DNA of 64,000 nucleotides, taken from the NCBI GenBank assembly GCA_019916065.1, contig CM034243.1, forward strand, positions 4,650,001 through 4,714,000, read 5' to 3'. This document shows, piece after piece, positions 1-12,300 of this stretch; positions within the stretch are counted from its first letter, which is position 1; every line of letters starts with the position of its first letter. The position numbers and the translations under genes are program-made. Origin of the DNA: Vitellaria paradoxa. Taxonomy: Eukaryota; Streptophyta; Magnoliopsida; Ericales; Sapotaceae. The notes beneath the pieces were generated by a model. The model was not told the DNA's origin. It ran no database searches and worked only from the letters and a program-made list of their open reading frames with translations.

Positions 1-129
1 CGAACTGAAGTGGCTTGATTATTTTACACATATTTAATCTTGCTGAGCCGAGCTCGAACTACAAATTGTGTTCAAGCTTGGTTTGATTTCACAATGAGCT
101 TTTAACAATCCAATTGAGCTCTATTTTTG

Positions 130-1000
130 TTTACTTAACAGCCCTAAGGCCCAGTGTTAAATCAACACAACAAAAGAAAAACAAAATAAATAATAACCAA
201 GCTGTTGTGCGGAATAGAGGATCACTTTCATGCAACACACACAAGCGAATAATGACAAACAAAGGAACACAAAAAAACACCCACAATGAAAGAACACAAG
301 ATATATGTGATTCGGCAATTTGCCTACCTCCATGGGTATGGTAAGATTTGGTTTTCATTATAAAACTTCAACAATGGAATAAAAAGAATACAAGAAGTAT
401 ATGAAAGAACCTTGAAAAACCCTAGAAAACTCTCACATTGTCCTTAATATTTCTCTCAACCCTAGCTTTAGAAAACCCTAATTTGAATTTCTTACAACAG
501 ACAACACATCCCAGAATATATATACCTTGAAATCCTAAATGAAACTGACTTTCAAAATGCAGTTTAAAAAAGCTTGCAGAAGTGGCCTTTCCCGCAAGAT
601 TTCAGTGAGTGCCTCTTAGTATTTCCCCGCGAATCAAAATGGTTTTCACACGAGTTCTCAGCGCGCTTCTAGCAAGCTTCCCACAATATGATGAATCTAT
701 ATTACTGTTGTACAGTACCGCGGGGAGCAAGCCCCCTCACACCCCCCAATGTTCTCTGTGTTTCTGCACACTAATGTAAAACTAAACTAGTATATCCCAG
801 CCTTTTCTGTGTTCCCGCAAATCAATCTAAAATTGAACAATCAGATGTCTTCGCTCTACTCGCTACGCTCAAACATCTACCCCTTTTTCAATCTGCCCCC
901 TTTTTCAATGCCTGAATCTGAATGTAAGATTATGAACCACAACTAGCACAAGTTTTTTTTTTTAACCCTCTGTCTCTCTCTCTCTCATATTCTCTTAAGT
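130..1000. mobile_element. Probable LTR-retrotransposon LTR fragment
   Basis: Around 290-345 the sequence reads as an 'acacaagatatatgtg..ttcggcaatttgccta..ccatggg' block. From memory this resembles a block common in long terminal repeats of plant Copia-type elements. It is followed by AT-rich and CT-rich sequence with no open frame of note. I could not define TG..CA ends or a target-site duplication, so the limits are approximate and the element may run off the left edge. The short open frames here on both strands look like chance. Confidence 0.4.
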
Positions 1001-1224
1001 CAGGGTATGAAAAATTCCCATTCCTTCCCAACCCATGTTTTTAAATTGTTCATTGAAATTAAACCACAATCGCTTCTCTCTTCTAAATTGTCCAACACTG
1101 TAAATCACAAGGAAATTATCAATTCATTATGTACGATCGACAAAGCATATTATGAATACAAAACAATTACAGATAATTCCACACAACATTTAGATTATGA
1201 ATAAAATATACTACAGTTTCATTG

Positions 1225-1252
1225 CACACAATCTATATACATACATACATAC

Positions 1253-1304
<52 letters not shown>
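1225..1304. repeat. Compound microsatellite (TACA)n-(TA)n-(GA)n
   Basis: A run of tacatacatacat passes into (ta)n and then about 17 GA units. It is a simple sequence repeat with no gene attached. Confidence 0.9.
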
Positions 1305-1306
<2 letters not shown>

Positions 1307-2049
1307 TGGAAAGACCGGATTCAGAGTCGTTCGACAACTGGAATGCACAGGATTAAGCCCTAGAGAATATACAGATACCTATTTTGGATGAAGCGGATCC
1401 GGTTCGACTCAGTCGATTGGGTTTCTTTGTGCGTTTGTACGTAAACAGAGGGGCACTAGTTTTCCGACAGAACTTGCACATTTCAGAGAATCAGAGCATG
1501 CTTGGGCTTGGATTCTAGGGTAGTGTTTGAACCGATAGAAAGTGAGAAAAAATAAGATAAAGTAAGAAAAGTTGTGAGTTCGTAATGTGTGCAATGAAAT
1601 AAAAAAGTCGATGTAATAAAAATTTTTAGAGTTTTTTTTTTATTTTTTGTAGATGTCAAACGTACCTTAAATATAACTGAAATATATATCGAAAAATTGT
1701 ATCCAAGTCATACTTTGTAATCTTTTAAAACTATTAGTCACACCCAAAAAAAAGTATTACTTTTAAGTCACGTTAATGTGAAAAGTTTTGTATTTAAGTC
1801 ACACTTTTGAGTGGGTCTCACGAGTTTGTTTTAAATATAGTTTCTAATATACCGATAATATCCTTTATTTCTATAACAAAGTTACACAAGTTATTTCCAG
1901 GAATTCCGGGAATCACGTGAAGATATGTTTACCAAGAATCACGCTTCTTCCGTTTTTTTTTTCTTTCCTTGTTTTCAGTTTCATTATTTACAGTTTTAGT
2001 TGTGAAAATATTAAGAAGATATAACTTATTTGGCCTATCTTCTTCATGA

Positions 2050-3680
2050 ATTGATTTTGCCGATTGGCGTTTTGAGCTATTTTCAAAACAGTACCGGTAC
2101 TGTTTCAAAAAATATGATGATGTTGGCTCGTATGGTTGGTTTATGTCATGTATCGATTGATGTTTTTTAGGCAGTATGAAAAATATGATGATGTTGGCTC
2201 GTATGGTTGGTTTATGTCATGTATCGATTGGTGTTTTTTAGGCAGTATGAAAACAGTACCGGTCCAAAACAGTACCGATACTGTTTTATCGGTACTGTTT
2301 TCAAAACAGTACCATGAATTATAAGCGGATGACGAGTTTTAAGGGCAAGAGAAATCTATTGGGCCGATCAACGTTTTGAGTTATCTTCAAAACAGTACCG
2401 GTACTGTTTCAAAAAATATGATGATGTTGGCTCGTATGGTTGGTTTGTGTTATATATCGATTGATATTTTTTACGTAATATGAAAACAGTACCGGTACTG
2501 TTTTATCGGTACTGTTTTCAAAACAGCACCATGAATTATAAGCGGATGACGAGTTTTAAGGGCAAGAGAAATCCATATGGCCGATTGGCTTTTTGAGCTA
2601 TCTTCAAAATAATACCGGTACTGTTTCAAAAAATATGATGATATTGGCTCGTATCGTTGGTTTTTGTTATGTATCGATTGATGTTTTTTAGGCAATATGA
2701 AAATAGTACCGGACCAAAACAGTACCGGTACTGTTTTATCGGTACTGTTTTCAAAACAGTACCGGTATTGTTTTCAAAATAGCACCATGAATTATAAGCA
2801 GATGACGAGTTTTAAGGGTAAGAGAAATCCATGGGGTCGATTGGCATTTTGAGCTATCTTCAAAATAGTACCGGTACTGTTTCAAAAAATATGATGATAT
2901 TGGCTCGTATCGTTGGTTTATGTTATGTATCGATTGATGTTTTTTAGGCAGTATGAAAACAGTACCGGTCCAAAACAGTACCGGTACTGTTTTATCGGTA
3001 CTGTTTTCAACACAGTACCGGTACTGTTTTATCGGTACTGTTTTCAAAACAGCACCATGAATTATAAGCGGATGACGAGTTTTAAGGACAAGAGAAATCC
3101 ATAGGGCCGATTAGCTTTTTGAGCTATCTTCAAAATAGTACCGGTACTGTTTCAAAAAATATGATGATATTGGCTCGTATCGTTGGTTTTTGTTATGTAT
3201 CGATTGATGTTTTTTAGGCAATATGAAAATAGTACCGGTCCAAAACAGTACCGGTACTGTTTTATCGGTACTGTTTTCAAAACAGTACCGGTATTGTTTT
3301 CAAAATAGCACCATGAATTATAAGCAGATGACGAGTTTTAAGGGCAAGAGAAATCCATGGGGTCGATTGGCGTTTTGAGCTATCTTCAAAACAGTACCGG
3401 TACTGTTTCAAAAAATATGATGATGTTGGCTCATATCGTTGGTTTGTATGATGTATCGATTGATGTTTTTTAAGCAGTATGAAAACAGTACCGATTCAAA
3501 AGAGTACCGGTACTGTTTTATCGGTACTGTTTTCAAAACAGTACCGGTACTGTTTTTAAAATAGCACCATGAATTATAAGCAGATGATAAGTTTTGGACA
3601 AGAGAAATCCATGGAGTTGATTAGTATTTTGAGATATCTTCAAAACAGTACCGATACTACTGTTTCAAAATAAAAAAAAA
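2050..3680. repeat. Tandem array, about 256-bp unit rich in GTACCGGTAC palindromes
   Basis: Six copies of a unit can be anchored on 'atgaattataagc'. They begin near 2313, 2531, 2787, 3057, 3313 and 3569, so the spacing is 218, 256, 270, 256 and 256 bp. Each unit holds several 'cagtaccggtactg' palindromes, some extended to a perfect 20-bp palindrome, and a shared block around 'gatgatgttggctcgtat'. Open frames crossing the array come from the repeat and are not genes. Confidence 0.9.
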
Positions 3681-3699
3681 AATAAATATACTTAGGAAT

Positions 3700-3960
3700 G
3701 ATGATTGATTTAGGTTTTTCCCAAATAGTTTTGATTTTGTTTCCAAAAATCGGTTTTACTTGCTTTGTAAAGAAGATGGAAAGTCGCGGAATTAGGTTTT
3801 TCCAAACAGTTTTGATTTTGTTTTCAAAAATCAGTTTTGCTTGCTTTGTAAAGAAGATGGAAAGTCACGGAATTAAGTTTTTCCCAAACAGTTTTGATTT
3901 TGTTTCCAAAAATCGGTTTTGCTTGCTTTGTAAAGAAAATGAAAAGTCACAGAAGTTATG
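3700..3960. repeat. Tandem triplication, about 84-bp unit
   Basis: Three adjacent copies of a unit contain 'cagttttgattttgttt', 'cttgctttgtaaagaa' and 'ggaaagtc.cggaatta'. Because 84 is a multiple of three, the array reads as an 87-residue open frame. Its composition is just the threefold repeat, so I do not call it a gene. Confidence 0.85.
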
Positions 3961-4183
3961 AGTGAAGTGTTTACTATTTTCGGATAAAACTGGCAATTTT
4001 GAAATGTGGTGAAAAACGCGTGATATCCTTATTTGTCTTTTTGTTGCTAGTGTGACTTATTTACAAACAAGTTTTTTGGGTATGACTTAAATCCTTATAA
4101 GTCCATAAATAGTGACCTGCCTCCAAAAACCCCAATATATATATATATATATATATGAGGTCCATTTAACGTGACGTAAAGGG

Positions 4184-4337
4184 TGCGTTTGGAGTCTCAA
4201 AAAAATAAAAAAAAACTAATGGATGGGATTGATGTGATGTAACAATGATAGGTGGCAAAATATGATTGGAGTGATTTAAAAACTTTTGAAGTTGTTTGAA
4301 GTTTTTTGATTTTTTTTGTAACTCCAAACGAGTCCAA
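4184..4337. mobile_element. MITE family A copy (about 150 bp)
   Basis: The element starts 'gtgcgtttggagtc' and ends 'aactccaaacgagtc'. Its core is 'gatgtgatgtaa..gatt(t)gga..aaaacttttgaagtt'. Related copies lie at about 9768-9925, 17606-17752, 47254-47405, 60830-60965 and 63018-63170. There is no coding capacity. Confidence 0.6.
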
Positions 4338-4617
4338 AATATCGAAAAATTTTTAAAAATCTTAAAAAGTTGATATTTTTTATCTCACTGCATGATCCCA
4401 CAAATTATCTCTAATATCTTTTATCTTATCTCACTTTTTATCGTTCTAAACACTTCTATAACATATAAATTACAATTACTTTTTATCGTTCTAAACACTC
4501 ATGTGACATATAAATTACAATACACTAATGTTATATTTTGTGAGTGTAAATTTTATTTTACACCCTTTAAGAGTTGAATTTTTGTTTTAACAATTAAGGG
4601 TCTTAAGTTTTTATTAT

Positions 4618-5265
4618 TTGCAATTAGAGGCGTCAATAAGTTAAACTATTCCTGAGCGACCCATTAAGGGTTCAGTACAAGTTTGAACTTCTTTTTAGGT
4701 TTGTTGTTAAATAAGCCGAGCCTGACCTCAAGAAAGCTTTTTTTTTTTTTTTTTTTGGTAGGTAAGAAAGCTCCGTTTGTTAGAATTAAAAATTTATTTA
4801 TGTAATGTTTGATATTATTATAGTACATAATATACTTATATATAATATTAATATAAATAAATTTTATAAAGCCTATTTTTAGGTATTTTACTAGAATTTA
4901 ATAATTATTTTGATTTTTAAGAATCATTTTATTTTTACTAGAAACATATAACATTTTTTAAGTTTTATCAAGTATGTAGAACTAATATTTTGAAAGAGAA
5001 ATTTTTACTCATCATAATATCAATTATTTCTCATAATTGAGATTATTATTTCATAAAGTAATGATTTGATAATATTAGATATTTAGATAAATTATTTAAT
5101 TTTTTTAGATATTTGATATAAACAAACTTCTAACGAACTGAATTTAAATTTAACTTTTTTAAGATTTTACTAAACCCAAGCTCGGCTCAATAAATATAAG
5201 ATAAAGACAAGTCTAAGTGCAACAAAGTATAGTTTGACTCGACTTATTTACACCTTTAATTGCAA
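4618..5265. mobile_element. DNA transposon relic with about 22-bp terminal inverted repeats
   Basis: The left end 'ttgcaattagaggcgtcaat' is matched in inverted orientation by the right end 'attgacacc' form ('atttacacctttaattgcaa'). The 0.65-kb interior is AT-rich, with 'aagctcggctcaataaa'-type sequence and no open frame. A partial relative lies at 7340-7490 ('ttaagctcggcataaggctt'). It may be a non-autonomous hAT-type element, but I did not establish a target duplication. Confidence 0.5.
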
Positions 5266-6319
5266 TGCAAAGTCTCAATAAAACTTATTTAATTGTAATG
5301 GCTATAATACAAAAAAATTACTAAATAAAAGTTATTCGTGAACATTTCAGATTCAATGTTGAATATAAGACCTGCTTAAACTCGTTCATTTATAATTAAG
5401 TTAAGTTCAAACAAAAAAAAAACAAAACTAATTTAGTAAGAACTTGTTTAATAATGTTTTTAGTATTTTTTATTTATGTTTATAAAATTTTTAAAATTAA
5501 AAAAAAATGTGTTTGGTGAAACTATTTAAGGGATGCCATAATGTAGAAGGGCAAATTTAAAATTTTACATAATAAGCAAAAAATCATACTTTTTTAAAGA
5601 GTTCCCAAGTAGCACCTTAGTCAAGTGCTACCCCTGTTTTCTATTTTCAATAACTTTTTATTTGTTTTCTCTGTTCATTTATTGATTTTTTTTCTTTGCT
5701 TATTTATTGATATTCGTAGGCTTGTGTTGTGTGTCCAAATAGCCAAGATTTTTTAAATTCCCAGCCATACTCAAATAATTGAACAAAAAGAAGAAGACAA
5801 TACTACATCAATACTCCAATCTGCATAAGCATCAAGCTCCCAGTTCCTAATTATAACCCAAAAAAGAAAAAAAACAACTATAATAATGCAACTAATTGAT
5901 CTTTAATCAAATTTCCAATTAACCAAACAAGTCATATTAAATCAAAGAGCACAATGCAATACATAAATACTCGTGTTTCATTGGAAATGATATTGCATCT
6001 CCAAATTAAATCACATTATCATGTCCAAATGAGGCATCCCAATATCAGACTCCGTGAGTTTTGAGGTGGGTTCGTGCGAATGGTCAAAATTAGAGCAAAT
6101 AATTTTCCTTTAAACTTGATCGAGGCAAGGTCACGAACCTATCCTAACCTACCTTCCAAACAAAGCCTTACAGCCTTAGCTTTCATGACAATGTCTTGTC
6201 TAAAAGGCACTAGACCAGAGTGAAGAAGTCACTTTCAGACTTGCTGCAATTTCTCTACAAGAGCTTAAATGCCCTGTAACGCAGCAACAAACTACATGAC
6301 CTAGGTAGTTGTATCAACT
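5266..6319. other. Non-coding, includes the 3'UTR side of the PRELI-domain gene
   Basis: No coding region is recognisable in 5266-6080. The less AT-rich stretch of about 6080-6319 lies directly downstream of the minus-strand PRELI-domain stop codon and is probably its 3'UTR. I could not fix a polyadenylation site. Confidence 0.4.
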
Positions 6320-6877
6320 TCAGAGAGAAATTCCCTTTGATTCTGCTTCAAGATACTTGCACATCCTTTCCATAACCTCTCTGCCCTTGGCACTATTCTG
6401 CTGGAACCTCTCAGCACATCGTTGCTCTATCTTCTCTGCCATCGATGCCAGTGTTGACAATGGTTTAATCCGTATACTGGTCTCCTGCTTGCAAATTGTC
6501 CACCCATGTGGATTATCTGGGTGAGGGTCATACTTGATCCTCTCCTCCACTTCTATGAACTTCTGGAGACTAACATTACGACTGACAAGTTGCATCGACT
6601 GGGATCGGGCATCAACAACTGTTGTCTCAACGCAGTGGCAGATGTCCTGACCAACAATTCTGCGAATGAACCATGGTCCTGGAGTATGGATGGTGATGGC
6701 ACGAGTTGTGTAAAGCTTCCCTGCCTCTGGTTCAAGCTTGTGGCTCAAAGTGTCAACTTCGAGGATGTGGGACAGTGTCCGCTTGTTCTCAGGGTCAATA
6801 AACTTGCGCCAAGATGCAGAGGTTACTCGTGCCCATGGGTGCTTGTATATGTATTCTTGTGAATATCCTTTAACCAT
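6320..6877 (-). CDS. PRELI/MSF1-domain protein (mitochondrial phospholipid-transfer family)
   Basis: A single coding exon of 185 residues starts at the ATG at 6877 ('MVKGYSQEYIYKHPW') and stops at 6320-6322. The frame is open 44 codons further upstream, but that part has intron-like composition, and the chosen Met gives the family's usual start. Visible family features are the N-terminal HPW..V..ASWRKF.DPEN block (residues about 13-32), 'HILEVDTL' and 'GPWFIRRIVGQDICHCVE' mid-protein, and 'IKYDPHPDNPHGWT' near residue 125. Known relatives (yeast Ups1/Ups2, animal PRELID/SLMO) carry phosphatidic acid or phosphatidylserine across the mitochondrial intermembrane space together with Mdm35/TRIAP1. 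That role is inferred here. The 5' end of the transcript probably lies 2.2 kb upstream (see 9039-9180). I am confident of the family and less so of the transport role. Confidence 0.9.
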   Translation of the reverse strand: MVKGYSQEYIYKHPWARVTSASWRKFIDPENKRTLSHILEVDTLSHKLEPEAGKLYTTRAITIHTPGPWFIRRIVGQDICHCVETTVVDARSQSMQLVSRNVSLQKFIEVEERIKYDPHPDNPHGWTICKQETSIRIKPLSTLASMAEKIEQRCAERFQQNSAKGREVMERMCKYLEAESKGISL

Positions 6878-7911
6878 CACGTTCCTCTTTGAATTCTTCA
6901 ATTTGACGAACAAAAACTTAGCATGGGGATATATATTCAGGTACAGCTTACATCTATTTCTTCTTTTGATGTTACTAAAAATTGGGCCAACAAAAGAAAA
7001 CACAAACAAAATACATAGACAGTTCCAACAGATTTTTCCAACGATATCTTATTTTCCAGGGGCATGATATTTTACAAGGCGTATAAATGTAGGTTTCTTA
7101 AGTCAAAGAGTGTTGGTGATTTTCACTTTTAGTACAAGGTATAAAAACAATTAACCCTTATATATATATATATATATATAGGTTAGAAATTACACATATA
7201 TAATATCCTTGTGTTAGTAATTGCATTCGAAATATATAGATATAATATATATAAACTACAATATGTTAAGGATATTCCTCGTAACTTATGAAAAATTGAT
7301 TGCGATGAAATTTTGTTCTCATGATATTAAAGATTACCAATGAAGTGTTGTTCATAAATAGCTTAAGCTCGGCATAAGGCTTGCTCGAACTCGTTCCATT
7401 ATAAACAAGCCAAGTTTTGGGGAGAAAAAAAAAAAAAAAAAATTAAGGCTCATGTAGTAAATGAGCTAAGCCAGGGCATTTACAGCCATACACCCTTATA
7501 TCTGAAGTGTGCAATCTGATCTATCGGATTGATGAAATACCTCAAGTGAATTATCCCCACCAACTTCTCAATTCTTCATCATTCAAACTCAATAATTCAG
7601 ATCAATGATAATGCATTATGCAATAGCATACATGACACATGCACACATATATTAATGCATAAACTATGGAACAAAGGTTGGAAGGCCCAAAATTCCAATA
7701 AAAAGCATGTAAAAGAATAAAAAACAGCATGAACAACCAACATAAACCCTTCCAACTAACCAAACTCATATTAGCCAAGAACTTGGGCACATCGCCAATT
7801 TAAGACCAAAAGTGAATAATCAGTCAGAATTCCAAAACGTAAACTAGAATATCTCCACTATCCATGATATAGTATTTCATTAACTTGAAAGGATTCACAG
7901 TATGAGCATAA

Positions 7912-7942
<31 letters not shown>

Positions 7943-9038
7943 ATAAAATAAAGAAAAATAAAATTCTCTGAATTTCCATGTGCAACAAAACTTAACACGC
8001 AAGGGAATATAGGAAAGGAGAACAAGAGGGAAGGGCAAGGCAGCTGCCTGATGTATTACCATAAAGAATAATCTTACGAGAAAGAGAAAAACCCAAAGCT
8101 AATAGCTGCAAAATGCAATACTTTATCTAGAATATCAAAATAAGTGAACCCTAACAAAAAATTTTGCCCATACCAGTACTCCCCGAAAGTAATTTACAGA
8201 AAAAAAGAAACATAGTAATCCTATGTCTGGAACATGGAGTCGAGGAGAGAGAGGAAAAATGAAAGGAAAATAAGATTAATAATTTGTGCAATTTTTGTGC
8301 GCTAAACCAAGTAAAAACTAAATTTTGTTGATAAATACCTATCATTTCAGTCTTATTTTTTTAACTCAATAAAAAAAAAAATAAATTTAACTTTTTTGCA
8401 TCATTTTGCATTCCAACTATTTTGTTTTACTTTTCCTTTTCCTCCACAAATTCATGTTCCAAACATAGCGTAAGGGCATTTTTGTTTCCTTGATATGGGG
8501 TTGGATATAAGATTGCATCCTACTTTTAATTTTTATTCTACTTTTAAGATTGCATACTCACTTTTCTTACCATTTCTTTTCTTTTCTCTCCTAAAAAAAT
8601 TCACAAACAAACCATTGATTCTAAAATCTTTCCGTTTCTCTTCTTTTCTTTCCATTTCACTCCATCCAAACAGACCGTTAATTTTTATTCTAAGCTTAGC
8701 TACAACTTTGTTATTCTAATAATTTCTCATGGGATATAACATAACACAACATCACATGATAAATGTTAAAAAAAAAAAAAAGGCAGAATTAAACATGGTT
8801 AAGAATTAAGTAGAATGTTATCACCTATCCAACGAAATAAACATGCCCTACACGCAATTACCTACTGTAATCAAGCTGGGCCGCCGCTTATCAACTTTCT
8901 CTTTCAAATAATCAATCGCATTTCAACTAAAAACACCGACTTCAACCAGACATACAAAGTATAAACACATACCAAAACCAGCCCTAAACCCCAAATATAG
9001 TTGGTGGATAAATCAAATGAATCGGAAACCTAACTAAC
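6878..9038 (-). other. Probable 5'UTR intron of the PRELI-domain gene
   Basis: On the minus strand the donor GGACAG|GTTAGT lies at 9039/9038. An acceptor is plausible among several AG sites just above the start codon (between about 6890 and 6960); I cannot choose one. The interval holds (TA)n at 7159-7180, an (AAT)n run at 7914-7936 and a transposon-like piece at 7340-7490, with no credible coding exon. Confidence 0.5.
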
Positions 9039-9272
9039 CTGTCCGCGAGGACAAAATCCGCTTGTTCGATCTCGGACCTCAAAATCGCAACGGAAGAGTG
9101 CTGCGTTCAGTTCAACGAACAGAACAAAAACAATAATAAATTAGAAATCAGATCTAGCTATCGATACACTCAACCATCTAAAATACACATCCACGCCACG
9201 CAAGCACACACGCAGACGGGTAAACAACTAATAGTCTTCTCTCTTCAGATAGAGATAGAGAGAGATACGTAT

Positions 9273-9305
<33 letters not shown>

Positions 9306-9340
9306 GAGAGAGAGAGAGAGAGTCACCAGTCAGGGAGCTG
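9039..9340 (-). promoter_or_regulatory. Likely 5'UTR exon and GA-rich promoter of the PRELI-domain gene
   Basis: The segment 9039-9120 is locally GC-richer and ends in a good splice donor on the minus strand. It is preceded (9244-9324) by a (GA)n tract broken by 'gagcgagcgagc'; on the gene's strand this is a CT-rich tract, of the kind common near plant transcription starts. I cannot fix the exact start. Confidence 0.45.
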
Positions 9341-12300
9341 TTTGCGGTCCTTGCGGAGAGAGTCTTCTCTCTTCAAGGGCCGGCTCAAAGCCAATTTACT
9401 ACGGCCCACCAAAAGAGAAGGCCTAATACAAACATCCCAATTATTCGGGCTCCTAGGGCTAAGTTTGCATGTCGATGGTTAAGATTTAATCAAATATTTA
9501 TTAATTTAAATAAATAATATTTATTAACTTAGTTAATAATATTTATTAAGTCAGTCAAATTTATCTTAATTAGATTTTGATCATTGATATACAAACTTCA
9601 GCTAATGTATTTCGCACTGTAACTTATTATTAACTAACGAGATTTACGTGAAGGGTTAACTTCACGCAAACCCCTTTAGTTTAGATATTCTGCACTCAAA
9701 TTTCATAAATTTTAAAAATTTACATCTATACTCTTTGTCTAAATTTTTTGTCTGTTGTGTTATTACAGGGTTGTTTGGTTGAAAAAAAGTTACAAAATAA
9801 ATATAGTAAAAGTATAAAAATATGACATAAATGTGATATGTGTTAAAATTTTATTGAAGAAAAGTATAAAAAGTAGTTAAAATTTGGTAACTTTTGGTAT
9901 TTTTTGATTAGCCAAACGGGCCCTACGTTGGTAAAAATATATAAATATATAAAAAATATTGTTTAAAAACAAAATTATTTTAAAAATACTATTTACCAAC
10001 TTTCTCGTATATTCAAACAACTTTTAGATAATAATACATATTCTTTACATTTTTTTTATCTTGTTGTTTTTTTAATAAAAATATAAAGAATACTATTTAA
10101 ATAAATATATTTATTAAAATATTGTTAATAAAAACGTACTTTCATAATGCATTTTCATTATTGTGTCTTTTGTACTTCTTTTTTTTTTTTTTTTGGACCT
10201 TGCTCTTGTACTAATCTTCTTAAGATAAGATTTTTAGTATATCTGATTATACTAAAAATTAAAAATATATACTAAAACTTTAAATAAAAAAATATACTAA
10301 AAATTTTAAATTTTAAAATAATTGAAAAGAAGATTAATATGCATAATAGAATAATGAAAGAATTATAAGATAAGAAAGAAAGCAAAATATCATAATAGAT
10401 ACACATATATACATATACATGCATACATAGTATATTGACCCTAAGAGTTTTAGTATGCCTCTTTAGTATCCTTACAATACTAAAAATTAAAAGAAATATA
10501 CTAAATATTGTAAGGCGGCTGAAGAAAAATATCGATAGAGAAAAGTAGAGAAGATAATATAAAGGAAAGAAGAAGAGAACAAGAAAGAAAGAAAAAGATT
10601 AGGCTAACAGAATAAATTGACGTACACTAATATCTTTCAGATCAATAGATAAGTATAAAACATAATACAAAAATGTGATAATGCTGCGTGATTTCATTAG
10701 CAGTATTCTGGTAAATATTTATCTGAAGAGCATTTTCCATATTTTTTGTTAAAATAACTGCCAAAAATTTTTTTTTCTATTCTTTGCACTTATCATTATA
10801 TTATCTTTTAAAGGGTGTTTGAAATTATATCTTTTACTAAAAATTTTTATAAATTTCTACAAAACATTTTTTAGCTCAAAATACATAAAATTTTATGAAA
10901 TTTCTACAATTTTTTTATAAATTTCTATAAATTTTAATAAATTTTTACAAATTTCTAAAAAGTTCTACTTAAAACGTCAATTTATTTTAACCAAAATCCA
11001 TTCAAATAAATTTCTATTACTCATCTCTGTTAGGTTATTGGCTATACTTTAAATACTAAAAAATTTATTAAATCACACTTTATTTCAATTTTTAGAACTC
11101 CAAACGGCAAACATAAAGAAACTCAAAGTCAGGACTTATGCAGTAGAGTTTTACCCCGTCTCATTTTGCTAACTTGCCTTGCATTACTTGCCGAATATTT
11201 GTACTGTGGCTTATCAAGAAAAGATATAGGGGCTCAAAAATTTTCATATTTAATTTATGATAAAAAAATAAAAGAAAAAATATGAGATTTGAAAATTTAA
11301 ATATAATTAAATCAAAAAAATCAATTTATCAATAAGTGTTTTTTTTTATTTTTTTAATCTATTCAGACAAAAAATTAGGCATTTGATATTTGATATTTTC
11401 TTTTAACTTTTTCTTACCATTTTTCTTCTCCAAATCGATAGAAAATGTTTCAGAATATGTATTAACTTGTTGGTTCCGTTCAAAAACGTTTGTTTTATAC
11501 TATATTATTTTAATTTGTATTTAAATTATTTAGGATAAGAAAATTATATACAATTGGGAGTTAAATTATTTTAAGAAACATAACATGAAAATAATTGAGG
11601 TATGTTCGGAGTAAGAAAAAACAAGATAAATTGAGATAAAATATAGTTTGAGATTAATTTTGGCGCTATTTTTTTTTGAAAAATTACAAACCGTGGGAAC
11701 GATTTTCCAAATCCGTTCCCACGGATTCAAAAAAATTTACAAAAAAATAGCGACAATAGTACTCGTTTGAAAACTTTCGACATGAAGAATATGATTATAT
11801 AAAAAATTTACACATTCGGTTAATCTACTTTCAGATTTTTTTTTATGAAAATATTAGAATTTTTTGAAATTAGTGATAGCCAAAAAATTAAAAGTAGAGG
11901 GGTTGTTAGAAATTTATAAAATTTTTTAGAATTTTATTTTATACCAAACGGGACCTAAGTTGAGCTGAAATAAAAATGTTGAAATAGATGTGCAGCAAAT
12001 AAAGAAAATATGGGGCTATGAATAATTGAACTTTGTGACGTGGTTAGAGTTGTGCCAATTAATAATAAATTAAAAAGAAATTAATTAATGTGATTTGAAA
12101 AATGCTTGGAGCAATTAATTAAGGTACCATTTCAACTTTTGGCATCTATTTTTATACTCAACAACAATAATTCATTTAATTCAAAAATTATCAAAATTTT
12201 TACTAAACACTTAAAAAATTGTCAAAAATTATCAAAAATTACTAAAAATTTTACCAAACACATAAAAATTACTAAAATATACTAAAAATTAGACTTCCAA

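Larger units (their letters stand above)
1690..4130. mobile_element. Non-autonomous inverted-repeat element carrying a satellite array
   Basis: The left side (about 1700-1815, 'agtcacacccaaaaaa' then 'ttaagtcac') is an imperfect inverted copy of the right side (about 4045-4130, 'aagttttttgggtatgactt', preceded by 'gtgacttatttac'). Between these arms lie two tandem arrays, at 2050-3680 and 3700-3960. No transposase frame is present, so this looks like a deleted or composite DNA element of about 2.4 kb. I could not settle the exact ends or a target duplication. The superfamily is unknown; long inverted arms would fit a Mutator-like element. Confidence 0.5.

Noticed and set aside
3698..3961. 87-residue open frame
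   Set aside because: It is three copies of an 84-bp repeat read through; there is no sign of a protein family.
6506..7067. Plus-strand open frames opposite the PRELI-domain exon
   Set aside because: They are shadows of the minus-strand gene, which has clear family motifs.
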